Under the pieces are notes generated by a model that did not search any database, was not told where the DNA came from, and saw nothing but the letters and a program-made list of their open reading frames with translations. A stretch of DNA of 64,000 nucleotides from Rhynchonema sp. JSB1_4. Taxonomy: Eukaryota; Nematoda; Chromadorea; Monhysterida; Xyalidae. A program made the translations under genes and the position numbers. This document shows positions 42,275 through 53,688 of this stretch, piece by piece; position 1 is the stretch's first letter, and the number at the start of each line of letters is the position of its first letter. The stretch lies in the NCBI GenBank assembly GCA_030248065.1, contig JASAMV010000285.1, positions 37,947-101,946 on the forward strand, in the 5' to 3' direction.

Positions 42275-44377
42275 AATTGGTGAAGTAACGTTCGATTACG
42301 ACATGCTTGACTGACAAGACTTCTGTGAAAATCTGTGTTGGTTTTTCCTGTTTTTTTTCGGTCCAGTCATTTTTTTCGAAGGATGATACAAACGTTTTTT
42401 GGCTTTTTCTGGCTTGTTCCTCTGTAAACATTCGCACGGCCGCGTTGTGTTTTTTGTCATTCACTGAAACTTATTGTAAACGTTTTTTTAGATACTACCT
42501 ACATCTGGTTTATCTGGTAAACTTTTCCAATGGTCCGTGTTTTTTGAGACGTTTTTTATCCCTTGAGGTTTGTGATTTCCAAATCATTCGCAAATTTCTG
42601 GATTTTCTCACAAATTTGGTTTTTATTCATAAGACTGTATTTGGTAATAATTATCATTGCTTTGCTTTATTTTCGCGCAAAGTGTAGCACTTTGAATACT
42701 ATTACGAACGCTTTCTCTTGGCATTTATTCAAAAGGATAAAAAACCTGTAACTGGCTCCTTTCATTTTGACAAATTTTGTGTCATAAACTTTTTTTTATC
42801 ACGTATTCCTCTTCGAAAGTTCCCAAACAGTTCGCTTATCCAATTCTGTATTTTGCTCTATCTTCTATAAACGTTCTATTGTTGATTTTCTCAATCTGTC
42901 ACACTTTTACACAATAATGTTGCTTTTGCATATTTCTATATAGATCTAGAGAGCTGCTATCTTTTGACTGCATTGCGATTGTTTCATACCATGTTTTAAT
43001 TGTGTTATGTATAATTTGTGTCCTTCTAAAAATAATCGTGATTATGCTATCTCATTTTCATCTAAATCTTGCTCCGGGCGCTAAACAATTCTACTAGAAC
43101 ATCAGTAATATATAATTGCTACCATTGAAATCACAGCTTATTACAGCAATGTAAATAGCAGAGGTCCGATCAGTATATACGCTTCTTATTTGCATTTATA
43201 TAAAAAGTGTAGCTGATATGTTTGTAATAATGCGCCCACCACAAAATTATCAGTTTTATACGTTATCCCTATGGGGTCTCCGACGTGTTTTTGGTCTTGG
43301 CTTTTGTAGAGCATAAGGATAATTCAAGCGATTTACACTGTTCGTTTAACATGCACCAATTATATGTTTCTTTTGATTTCTGACTATAATTTATAAAAAT
43401 GCGTCATTTTTTTCGTTATATTTTAGACAACAATGTTTTGATAATATAATGTTTACATTTCCTCACATTAGCCGCTCTATTCTGTAAATTCATTGAATCT
43501 ATACAATAAAGGTTGTACAGTGTTATACAGATTGAGTTCTTGACATTTCCGAAAATAACAACGCCCTTTACACAAACACAATAAATACTCTTGGATTCAG
43601 CCGAGACAAATATGTATAATATTGACGTCCAATAAACAGACAAGTTTTGTGCACGACATCAAACAGCCTGAAACTTATACACAAACAAAAAACTTATTAC
43701 GAATCATAAACGATTGCGTTAAACACCGGATAAAGGCACCTTGTGGGTCAAAGCAGGTTTCGTAAATCGGTCTTGCACAAAAGCAAGGACATCTGAGTTA
43801 CATGGCAGTTCTCTCGTCTATCGGATGGACTTGGATAGCGGCTTGCGAAGTGTGCGACTTGGTAGAGTTGGCACTTCTGCGACGGGATTCTGGGATGAAT
43901 TTTAATTTGAATTGTCTTGGTCATGCATATGACTGCTGTCATCAAGCGGTTTGTGTGTGTGGACCAACATTCTGTCATGCCGCTAATTTTGACCAGAGTA
44001 AAATGAGATTTTTTAGCTATCCGAAACAACTGTACGCTCGCCGAATTAAAGCGATCCAAAAAATTGAAGGGTTGTTTTGGGTCTCCTTGCAAGAACAGGG
44101 CAAGCCATATGGTCAGGTATTATAGCGAAACAGCAAAGAACCGCCGCTCTAAGACTGCACTTTGACCTGGCTTTGCAATCCTCACCCTGACTGCGGACCA
44201 TGACCCACAAAAAGTTTTCAATCTCTGAGTCGCTATTCGATCGAGAATTTGACTTCAGGCCCGGACTTCGAGACCCACAATGTTTGACACCGGCTGTTCT
44301 GCCGCATTTATGACCCCACACACACGCAACCTCTCTGCAACAGCATTGAGTCCTTCATTATAAGATGTTTCACCACA
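42275..44377. other. AT-rich convergent intergenic region
   Basis: It lies between the stop codons of apl-1 (plus) and the CUB/lectin receptor (minus), so it should hold both 3' ends. An AATAAA at 43505-43510 could end a long apl-1 3' UTR. Open frames on both strands at 43750-44125 have no recognisable domain. Confidence 0.45.
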
Positions 44378-46410
44378 CTAACCCTGCATATTGCTCCAGA
44401 ATTCGTCCATACTAATGGCAGACACGTTGTCCATCACTCTTACATGTGGTCGATCGAAACGGTCAATAGGGGCCATCGATCGACCGGTTAGACCGTTGTC
44501 GCGATGGTGGGGCAGACGGGAAACCTGAAAAACGTCAGCGCGGGAATTCAAAAAAAAATTCGGATGATGACATGTGGGTTGTCCGTGAAGGCGTGTGGTT
44601 TCACGACTTTCGAGAAATGGCGGTCACATGTGGACTTTTATAAATCGATATACATACATGGGCATGATGACAACCAGGATGGAAGACCTCGTTATTGTAG
44701 ACTGGACTTGCTGTTGTGTGATTGTTATCGCTCCGACGTGCCAGATATCTTTTGAGGGTTTCGCTTGGATTTTCTCCGAAACCTAATCTGGTTGGGGTAA
44801 AGGTTGAATCACTGTAATTTTTAGGACATCTGCAAGCCGAATTCAAATGTGCTGAAACCACACGGATGGACAGTGCACTCCTTGCGGCAATTAGGGTAAT
44901 TCGTCTTGCATTATAGGTATAGCAAATTAACAACCGCGTAAAAGCCGTCGAGCAAATGGCGGACTCAAGCCCCCCTCCAAACAAAAAAAAAAAAAACATC
45001 CCCCCCCACAAAAACCCCCCCAAAAATATAACCCCCCCTCCCCCGCACCCGCGCGCCCCCCCCCCGCCCCCTTTTGTGCCGTGTTACAGGAATTTATCAC
45101 TATTCTAAATCTTTTTAGAAACTCTCTGTTTATATTTTACAATACCTGTGGTTGTGCATATCCGTTGGCCATGCGTCCATTGCCGGTCATCGTTGTGATT
45201 GGTGGACTGACCAGTCTGGCACCCGTCGTTTGGTACTCATCCAAACTGCGTTCCCGCTCAACAGCGCGATCGGAATTATTGTCGAACGATCTATGAATAT
45301 CAAGCTGATGTTTTCAGAACCGAAACGATCAGAAATAATTAGATATCTGCAGTCCATCCAATACAATGCTCATGCGTTTGTGGTCAGAAGCCCGACTGAC
45401 CAATTCGGAGCCGAACCAAGGCTTTGGTGTCCTGGGTTTCCACATATCTCCCTCCCTCAAAACCAGAACGGGGCGCCAGAGACTCCTCCGAATAGATTAT
45501 CCGGCACTTCAGATAAAAAAACGCTAATTTTGACGATAGATCTGACACATACCTGGCAGGTTTCGGTGGTGGCAGTGGCCCAGTAATCACATGATTCCCC
45601 CTGGCCGTCTCAGCGTGAAACATCAGATTGTCGTTTGTGCGCTGCGCAAGTCTGGATGGCTGTAGGCTGACTTCGCCGGTCAAGACTTTGGTCTCGTCTG
45701 CTTGGGGGTAGGCCTCAATTGTGGCCGCATGTTGTGGCGAGTGTGGTACAAGGGGTTCGATCGAGCTGAAAATGGATATATTTATATTTTGTGACAAAAA
45801 TATTTGGAAAACATTGGTGAAACTTGATGTGCGGTTCGATTCCATCCGACGCTGAGCCACGATCAAGTTGCTAAGGTGAGCCAAACCGGATCCAATCAAC
45901 GTGACACTCCTGCTTCCCAAATCGGAAAGGGACAGAGAAGCGGATTGCGGGCAGTTGGCGTCCCCGCGGAGCCTAGGTCTAAGCCTCCCGATCCCAAAGA
46001 ATGTATCAGATTGGTCCCGTCCAATCGTAACCCGAACAGTTGATTTCTTTTGAACACCTTGTCCATAACAAAGCCAAAACCAGAAAATCGGTATTGTTTG
46101 TTTGGTGGTCAGCTAAAAGTCGTCAACTCAAGCACCCCTAAGTGACCAATAATGCATGGCATTTGGCGTGAGTTGATGACCACAGCAGCTGACGACATGA
46201 ATAAAAGCCAGAAAATCACACCCTCTGACCTATTGCTCCTGAACCTGGTCTTGTACTTGATGCAACACGCCACCAGACACATTGCCAACAACATCAACAG
46301 AGCGGCAATGAGCGGCCATAAATAGAACCACGACCATTCAATTGAGTCGGCACCGGGGAATCCTGATCGAATCAGGTCATCGGCGGGCGACGCGAATTTC
46401 GTTGTATCGT
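44378..46410 (-). CDS. Transmembrane helix and long cytoplasmic tail of the CUB/lectin receptor
   Basis: Exon 46410-46230 encodes FYLWPLIAALLMLLAMCLVA, then a basic stop-transfer (KYKTRFRS). Three further exons give a Ser/Thr/Pro-rich tail. It contains PLPPPKPAR, which fits the class II SH3 ligand pattern PxxPxR. It also has tyrosines in DEYQTT and NGYAQP, and ends SAISMDEFWSNMQG. The tail is encoded in phase-matched exons 45765-45553, 45290-45146 and 44524-44378. Signalling through adaptors is plausible but inferred. Confidence 0.8.
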
Positions 46411-48085
46411 CTGAAGGGAAGGCAGTTGTCCATAATGCTGTGCAGTTCAGTGCACGCTTGCTTGATCCTCTTTGCAAGTGACTCATGGTGAATATTTTTC
46501 ACTGCGTTGAGCTCAATCAGGTCAATAGGGGTCCACCTGTGTAGAATTACTAGGATCCCCAAAAATTGGACCTGATAATGGGAAATGGTGACGTGCAAAC
46601 AGGTTTTCGCTCACTCGGTACAATAGTAAACGGCAGGTGCTTCTCGTCATTAAGGGAGGGTGCCCCGCATGTTGTGTCCCGCCCTACCATTTGTCCCGGA
46701 CAACCAGGTCATTCAGAAAGGGCAAGAAGAACAAGTACTCCATGAACAGCCGTGAAACATCACCAAAGTGACACCCCACGAAAACCAACTATAATTCCTC
46801 TGACAAATGAACGCGCGTCTATTCCTGCAATCATCCACTCCATACAATGTATCACTGCTCGTCAGATACACACAGTCCGCGTCAGCGGTATTCATGTCGA
46901 GCGAGGGAAAACTGAAAATAAAGGGTAAAAAATTCTACCGCAAAATATTTTCTTCCACAAAAACAGAAAAAATTACTAACGGATCCGGCCACAAGAACGT
47001 CAGCGCATCAAAAGTGCCCTCATCGCGAGCGTCGTGGTATCCGATCCAGGGATGCTCACTGACGGGTGCATTTAGCATCACATCGTGATACAAGTCTGGG
47101 AATAATCAAAAATTTTCAGCGACTTCAAGGTTCAGATCCACCATACTAGTCTTTTTCCGACAAATCTCACAAAATCCCGTTTCTTTGGTGATCAGGTTAC
47201 TTTGGTGTGGTCTTTGAAGCGCATCGGATCTTGAACATGAATACTACGGCGCCCAGTGGTTTGTCCCGACATGTTTTCAAACATCGTGCTACTGCTTTTC
47301 ATTGAGGCCGGGAATTCCATCACGAAAACTAACACAATCAAAAGCGACAAACATAACCGTAACTCACCACCGACGGCCGAGTACTGTACTTCGTCGCTAA
47401 ACGTCGCCAAATTTGCCCGGTTCAATGCACACTGTCGTTGCGCGTCAACCCACGATTTGGGCGCAGTGAACAGACGATAGCAATAACGTTGGCCGATTGC
47501 ACCGCGCTCAAACCAACCCAGCGGACAGCCGGGCACCGCTGAAATGTTCGGTGATGTTTCACATTCCAGTTCTGACTACGGACCTTGTTAAACTTTTGTG
47601 ACCAATCCTTGTGCATTTTCAAATCAGAGACATATGCGCAGGTACTTCGATATTTAGGGCTCCACCAGATAGACACGAAACCCGAAACATAAATTTTTTC
47701 TATGTCCATGTTTCGGGTATCGGGTCTTGAAAAAAAAACCCGAAACCCGAAACACAAAGCATGATAATCGAAAATGTTTCGGTCTTTCCACTTGTAGCTG
47801 ACGTGAACAATTTATACAGTCAGTCCAAACATTTTCGATTATCATGCTTCGTGTTTCGGGTTTTTAAAAAACCCGAAGCATGGACATAGAAAAAATTTAT
47901 GTTTCGGGCTTCGGGTCTATCTGGTGTAGGCCTTACGGATGGCACTATTTTGGCCAGCTTGAATGTTAGACTTTATGTGTCGCAAACGCAATTAGCGTGC
48001 GTAATTTTGTTGCTTCACGTCGTGGCCAGACCGGATCAGGAATAATGCAGCTTTCGTTTTCGATTTGAGTAGCCTACGTATGTAC

Positions 48086-48168
<83 letters not shown>

Positions 48169-49655
48169 GATCTGCATTTTGTGTCGGTGGTGCACAACAA
48201 TGGTCAGCAGAAGCGAATCCGGTATACAATGTGGACCTAGAGTAGATTCTGACGTCCAGACCAATACATACATACTGTAGATCCACAATGATGCAATGAT
48301 GTATAGGCATGGTTGTAAGTCTTGTGTACCAATGAACAAAACATTGTCGTTGGTTGTAAAGGGCAAAATTTTCAAGTTTTCATAAAGATCACCCACCAAA
48401 CTGCGCATACGACAAATTGACACCCTTGAGTTGCGTGCCCTTGTCACTTTTGAAGTGCACATACAGCCAGTCGTTTGAACTTGTGATCGAATCGGGATAC
48501 ACTGAGCCACACCACCGAGCAAGTGGCGTGCTTGTGTTGCTATCGGTGACAAGGTCTGAAAAAATTGTGACTTTATTGTACAAAAAACATGCACTTGTTG
48601 TTGTCTAGTGTTGTTTTGGCTTGAAGTCCGAATTCCCACGGATGTGAGACAACTGAACCCCTATCTTCATGTCTGTCCTACAACGATTTATACGTCGTTG
48701 AGCATTAATTTCCTTCCAGGTACATGTAATTTGGATAGTGTTTGTTGTGTTTGTCAAACGATTCGTCTCTGACGATTGGCCGCCCGGATCACCTTTGTTG
48801 TCAGGCGTCCCGGACAGCAACGTGCCACTGCGGCCCTGAGCAACCGGCGTGCCCTCAAAGCACCTTATCGGTTGATCCTTGACTATGGGTTTTTCGCCTG
48901 ACGCCAACCTATAAGTCACCATAACATTCTGATCGCGCAATTCAAACCTCACTCACCAGCACCGTCATAGACTTGCAGAAAGTCATCACAGTTTGTGAAT
49001 AGTCGATCTTCCAATTGTGAGTCAGTCACTTTTAGCACCACCCTGTAGTTGGGCGCCTGCGCTCGAATGATCCAATGACAGTCACTGTTGGGCGGGTATT
49101 GCTGTTCGGATTGGTAGCCGGGCGTGTACAGGGTCTGCCAAAAGTCGCTGGCTAACAGCTGACGACGCTGGTCAAAGGTTGGACAGCTGGGATTTACTGT
49201 AATGGACAATGAAATGATATACTATATGAAAATGCACCTTGGTTTGAAAATACCGTATGAGCTACGAAGGGACAGTCATGAAAGCTCACCGACATCAGCG
49301 CACTGCCTATGTATGTCCAGCCGAACAAACAAAAACCCGCTCATAATCATTATTCAGAAATAATTTCCCCTGTTCTGAACAGACACAAAGCCGTGTGAGA
49401 ACTCAAGGCAATACGAGCGATTTGAAATTTTTCACGCACATAATGTATATAAAAACACTGCTCCTGGTGAACATGAAGCTAATTATTTGCTCTGGCTATT
49501 CTCTCACCTTGAGTTAACGAGCCTGCATTCAGCTCTTGCGTCCGGCCGCGGTCCATTTGATCAAGTATGGTGATTAGGAGTGCGTAGATCAGCATGCGAA
49601 AACAGACCGAGAACCTCTGATAGTTGACGATTGGTTTTCTTCTTCTTTTGCACAT
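44378..49655 (-). CDS. Single-pass receptor with CUB and C-type lectin domains, 11 exons
   Basis: Exons, 5' to 3': 49655-49508, 49196-48957, 48897-48724, 48555-48397, 47538-47368, 47095-46981, 46911-46790, 46410-46230, 45765-45553, 45290-45146 and 44524-44378. All junction phases agree and the frame ends at TAG (44380-44378). The protein is about 604 residues, or 584 if it starts at the ATG at 49595, which gives the cleaner signal peptide MLIYALLITILDQM. The order is signal peptide, CUB, C-type lectin-like domain, transmembrane helix and a tail of about 180 residues. CUB plus lectin combinations are common among nematode clec proteins, but those I recall are mostly secreted, so the membrane anchor and long tail are notable. 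A role in recognition at the cell surface is inferred from domains alone. Confidence 0.85.
44970..45075. repeat. Poly-A and poly-C patch, probable low-quality sequence
   Basis: Runs of A and C with scattered single bases fill about 100 bp inside the last intron of the CUB/lectin gene. The texture matches 6001-6135 and is unlike real simple repeats elsewhere in the window. Confidence 0.5.
46790..47538 (-). CDS. C-type lectin-like domain exons of the receptor
   Basis: Exons 47538-47368, 47095-46981 and 46911-46790 encode the domain: CPLGWFERGAIGQRYCYRLF, SWVDAQRQCALNRANLATF, HPWIGYHDARDEGTFDAL, ADADCVYL and GVDDCRNRRAFICQR. Cysteine positions and the WIG motif are standard. EPN or QPD, needed for calcium-dependent sugar binding, is not visible, so the ligand may not be a simple sugar. 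Confidence 0.88.
47657..47932. mobile_element. Fold-back MITE in the intron between CUB and lectin exons
   Basis: The ends GGCTCCACCAGATAGAC and GTCTATCTGGTGTAGGCC face each other. Inside, repeated CGAAACCCGAAACA units pair with TTTCGGGTTTTT-type runs, and AAGCATGATAATCGAAAATG pairs with its complement. There is no coding capacity. Confidence 0.7.
48084..48164. repeat. (TA)n microsatellite
   Basis: Forty or so TA units with two interruptions lie in an intron of the CUB/lectin gene. A smaller TA run occurs at 3951-3967. Confidence 0.9.
48397..49196 (-). CDS. CUB-domain exons of the lectin receptor
   Basis: Exons 49196-48957, 48897-48724 and 48555-48397 join in phase 1 each time. The domain shows LYTPGYQSEQQYPPNSDCHW, LFTNCDDFLQVYDG, LARWCGSVYPDSITSSNDW and LYVHFKSDKG, which are the classic CUB strands and cysteines. 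The middle exon adds a Gly/Thr-rich insertion (GRSGTLLSGTPDNKGDPGG) that is longer than in most CUB domains. The Asp of the DDFLQVYDG turn is a usual calcium ligand. Confidence 0.85.
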
Positions 49656-52600
49656 TTCTTTGAATATGTTCTTCAATTTTTCTTAACTTTCATCATTTAT
49701 TTATATTTTGTGATTTTTATTCGCATCTGTATACAGTCACATAATAATAAAAAATATTCATGCATAATAATAATGACGCGACGACGGTTCGGTACGCTGT
49801 TGCCTGGGTAAACAAAAACAGTTTCATCATAACACATCCTGCTGATCAAGCACAAAGCAAGATTACGGTGTTATTATTTTGCTGAAAATAAATCTCGCTA
49901 GATGTACACATTAATACAGTCTCAAAACATATCAGGTACACACTGACTAGCATGGCTTTCATGAAGCCACAAAGCACCCAATTAGCGGGACCGAGCTCAT
50001 TTCATTGGGAGACTCTGATTATATACCGCTGTGGTAACAGCTGGTGACGAAATTACAGGTATGGTATGGCGGCATGAAAGCCATGATTCACGCTGCGCGC
50101 GTAAAGACACAGACACCAGCAAGGGGTATTATAGCTTACAGAATATGAGGGGAGTGACTTGTAGCTTGGTGGCTTATACGTAAGCTGGTAGTTATAACAT
50201 GCCACCACCAAAGCAAGAGTCAAACGGTTGTATACCGCTATGCGGGTGGCTACTATTCAGAGCGGTTTCCGCTTTACGCTACACACGTAAATACCACATA
50301 GCGCACGGACGAACTCAACATTAAAATTCACGTGTACGTATGTATTATGTGTGTCCCTGCGCTCGACATCAGGTATACCATGCACGGCGGACTTGGTTTT
50401 GCCAAAGGGTCGCGTTGTCTTGGCAACATTGGGGCTTATGGAGAAACGGGGTGCCACATACAATATCAGTGAAGCTATACGCTAAGCAGCCTAGGTATGT
50501 ACACTGGGGATGGATTATGTTTTTCTGTACACGCTTGTTTGGTATGGCGGTGCGTATCTCTATTTTTACACAATACATATCAACACATGCATAGTGCATT
50601 CGCGTGAGGAACGTTTTCTGGCGTGACTTGCATTGCGTGGCCAAGTGGCTAAGCTCAGTTTCATTTTGGCTTCAGAATATCGAGGAGTAATCAGCTGTTC
50701 CTCTCAGGAAGTCGATAATGTGCATATATGTACTTCATTTCCGATAGTGCCAAGTGGGAAATTTTCCAACGTAAGGCGAACTTCTTTTCATCCATTAGCA
50801 ACATTCTCAATATTAATTTCGTTCATACACAAAAGTTTACTCACTGTGCCAACAATCAAGTAGATTTCATATGCCCGTGCTGCCCACAGACCACAATAAT
50901 CTAAAACCTAATATCCAGGCTCGGTGCCATGAGGCGCCAAGCCCCAAACGCTAAATGGATCAGAAAGGATCCCAGGGCTAATAGGTGTGTGTGTGCTGTT
51001 GTTTGGTACATGACTGTGCAATTCAGGGGGCAACAAGTATGTTGAACCCATAATTTACAAATTTACGTGCCAGGTGGGCATGCGCAGAAATGCAAATCAC
51101 ATTATCACACGATGAACAATGATTGTTTCTCCTCACACCACAAGCAGGTAAAATATCACGACAAATGTAGTACGGGTTCAGGACAGCGGAACAAGCTCTC
51201 GTAGCCCCAGGGATGGAAGAGGCAAATGCGAATTTTTAGATCATCCCCTATACGTACATACGTTGTGCCTGAGCAAAAGTTGACTTGGCTCCAAACGGAC
51301 ACTCTGCAAAGAAGGGTTAGTTGCCATGCTGGGTACACCAACATCAAATTTTCTGGAGCAATTTGGTGACAGTTGGTTGATGTGCTGAGTAATAATATTC
51401 GGTTGCTGGTACACGTTCCTTGAGGGCCCCAACGAGATTGGGTTAGCGGCTCAAATATCTCGCTTCCCTAAAAAGCGTTGAAGCGTCACAGAAGAACATC
51501 TTCTCATCATGATGCTGGAGGGAATAATTGGTTGACGCGCTGGGTGATCATTGTGTACACATACCCCTCTGCACGCCAGGCCTGTCTTCCAATCTTGCAG
51601 CCCGGAAGGCACAACCAAGACTGAGAAAGTGCTGAATGATGTTTGTGCTGAGCAAACCCACTCGTTTATATAGCACACAGACCCAACAGTGATTGGCTGT
51701 TGGCGCAGCCCATAATCCCCTCCCCTGGGGTGCAAAGCAGGCTCACAGTGTCAAACAGCAGGCATGATCCGGCTCAAGCTGCGCACACACATCTGTGTGA
51801 CATACACTTTGGCGCCCAATTTTGAGTACAAGTATAATATCCAGCCATATACCTACAGGCTACAACACTCTCTTTGTGGCGGTGGGTGATCGAAAATACA
51901 GGCTGATTGCTTTGGCGTCAACCCATGATGTCGACCTATGGTGTCAACCCAGTGTTAAAGCCATCATATCCATAAAATGCACGGTGCTCGTGCATTTGAT
52001 ACTCCGACGCAAAAACACCTCAAGTAACCGATTCCGGGCGGCAATTGACAATTTCTCCTTATCTACGAGGTAACGGCCGTGACCTCCGTATACCTTGGTT
52101 GGGGAACCGAAAGATCGCGGTTTCGCGTTGGGGGGTTTGTAATATGTATATGTTGATCTTTAACATTAAGCAACTATCTTAACAGCCACCATTCAGCTTA
52201 TTTACTTACCTTTTCAGAAATATATAACATGACTTTATTATCGTTACGCACAACCAAGTTCCACGCAGAAATCTGACCATTTGACAATTTTTGGAGTTTT
52301 GCCGTTGTTGTAGAAAGGCAGTTTTGCTCTCAGAAACGAAACCCAGAGTTCCTAGTGGTTAAGACGATTGCGCCTTTAGCCCCATATATTACGATTTTGT
52401 CTGACGTCGCACTGTTTAAGAAAAATACAGGTAAAGTGAACACTGCAAAAAATGATGGGCTTTTTTGGTACATTGTTGTCCGTGATATGTGCTTGGGCTA
52501 TTCCAATAAGTCAAATTTGTATCAATTTAAAGCAGACACCCACAGCAATGTAGGAATAAGAGCAACAGAAATGGACATCCAGTTTCTATCTGACCGAGCG

Positions 52601-53688
52601 TTTTATAACCAAAGTTCAAAAAATCGAGCTTGAAAAATTACGTTTTTGATTGTGTGGAGGAATAGCGAACTTGAAAGGCCCCAAAACCGATGACAAAAAA
52701 GTGGCGTGTGCAATTCAATTCGGGCAAGCGCTTTTGAAATTCTCCATACAACACCTTTAATATTAAAATCGATTATGACCCGGAGTGAAATTTGTTAATT
52801 GATTTGGAAAGACAATCGCCCGAGCAAAGGGTCGAGACCCGGTGTCGCTGCTGCAAGCATGTGGAAGCATTTTTCAGGCACCCTTAAAGTTGCGCAAAAA
52901 ACGTGCTTTTTTCAATTTTTTTTGTCCAAATTTTTCAGCCACTCTTTGCGCAGATAGCATAGTTATGACAGTGTGCTATAACTGGACACATTTATCAACA
53001 ATCTGGTGAAAACAGCGATATCGATATTTCTCGAAATTCCATTCACAAAAATAGTTACGACTTTTTAAGTATTTTTCTCCTCGGCCTTCTTTGGACTCAG
53101 CACAAAATTTCCTTATTTGAGCTATGTATATCTCGGCTTAGACAGGGAACTTTTAAAAAATATTTTGCCTTTGTAATATTCCCAACCCACAGAACTGACG
53201 TTTGTCCCAAACTCAAAATCGATCAGATTTGGCCTTTTTCGTTCGAATCTACCTGGCAAAATGTTTTAAAAAGGCGAAATGTGAGTTTCAAAAAAAGGTT
53301 TTTTGAAAAAAATTATTAATTAAGAATTTTTTTTGAAACAACCCTGGACGTGACCGTTAACAGTGACTTCTGTCGTTGCAACAATCGGGTCACGCACGTG
53401 TCGTCTCATTTGAAGCTCAGCGGCAACAGTCAATACAGTGTTTCCGAGCGAGGCCAACTTGCTGACGATATTTTCATAGTTGTAGACAAGGAACGATAGT
53501 CGTGTGAAGATACAATGACCATGAGACCCAATATGATCTTCTGTCTTTATATTCTATGCTCTACGGGGTGACCGCTAAGCTTATAAAGAGACAAACTGCC
53601 ATGATACCCAATGCTGCTGTTCTGAAGTTGACATATCTTTGCTATCAATTAGATTTCCAAGGCGTTGAAACATCACCAGCCAAGCATC
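49656..53688. promoter_or_regulatory. Divergent intergenic region between the two lectin-receptor genes
   Basis: The genes on either side point away from each other across 4 kb. I see no exon, no repeat with a clear partner and no obvious core promoter motif. A short ATG frame at 53518-53571 (MTMRPNMIFCLYILCSTG) is signal-like, but it stops at once and the stronger signal peptide at 53689 fits the next exon. Confidence 0.35.

Noticed and set aside
43748..44125. Open frames of 107-114 codons on both strands between the convergent genes
   Set aside because: No domain, no signal peptide and no phase-matched partner exons; they lie in the presumed 3' UTR or intergenic DNA.
45152..45586. Plus-strand frame of 144 codons beside the lectin genes
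   Set aside because: The minus strand here carries two tail exons of the CUB/lectin receptor in matching phase, so this is antisense shadow.
48605..48952. Minus-strand frame reading through from the CUB exon
   Set aside because: Only the part from 48897 to 48724 fits the phase of the neighbouring exons; the longer frame crosses splice sites in the wrong frame at its start.
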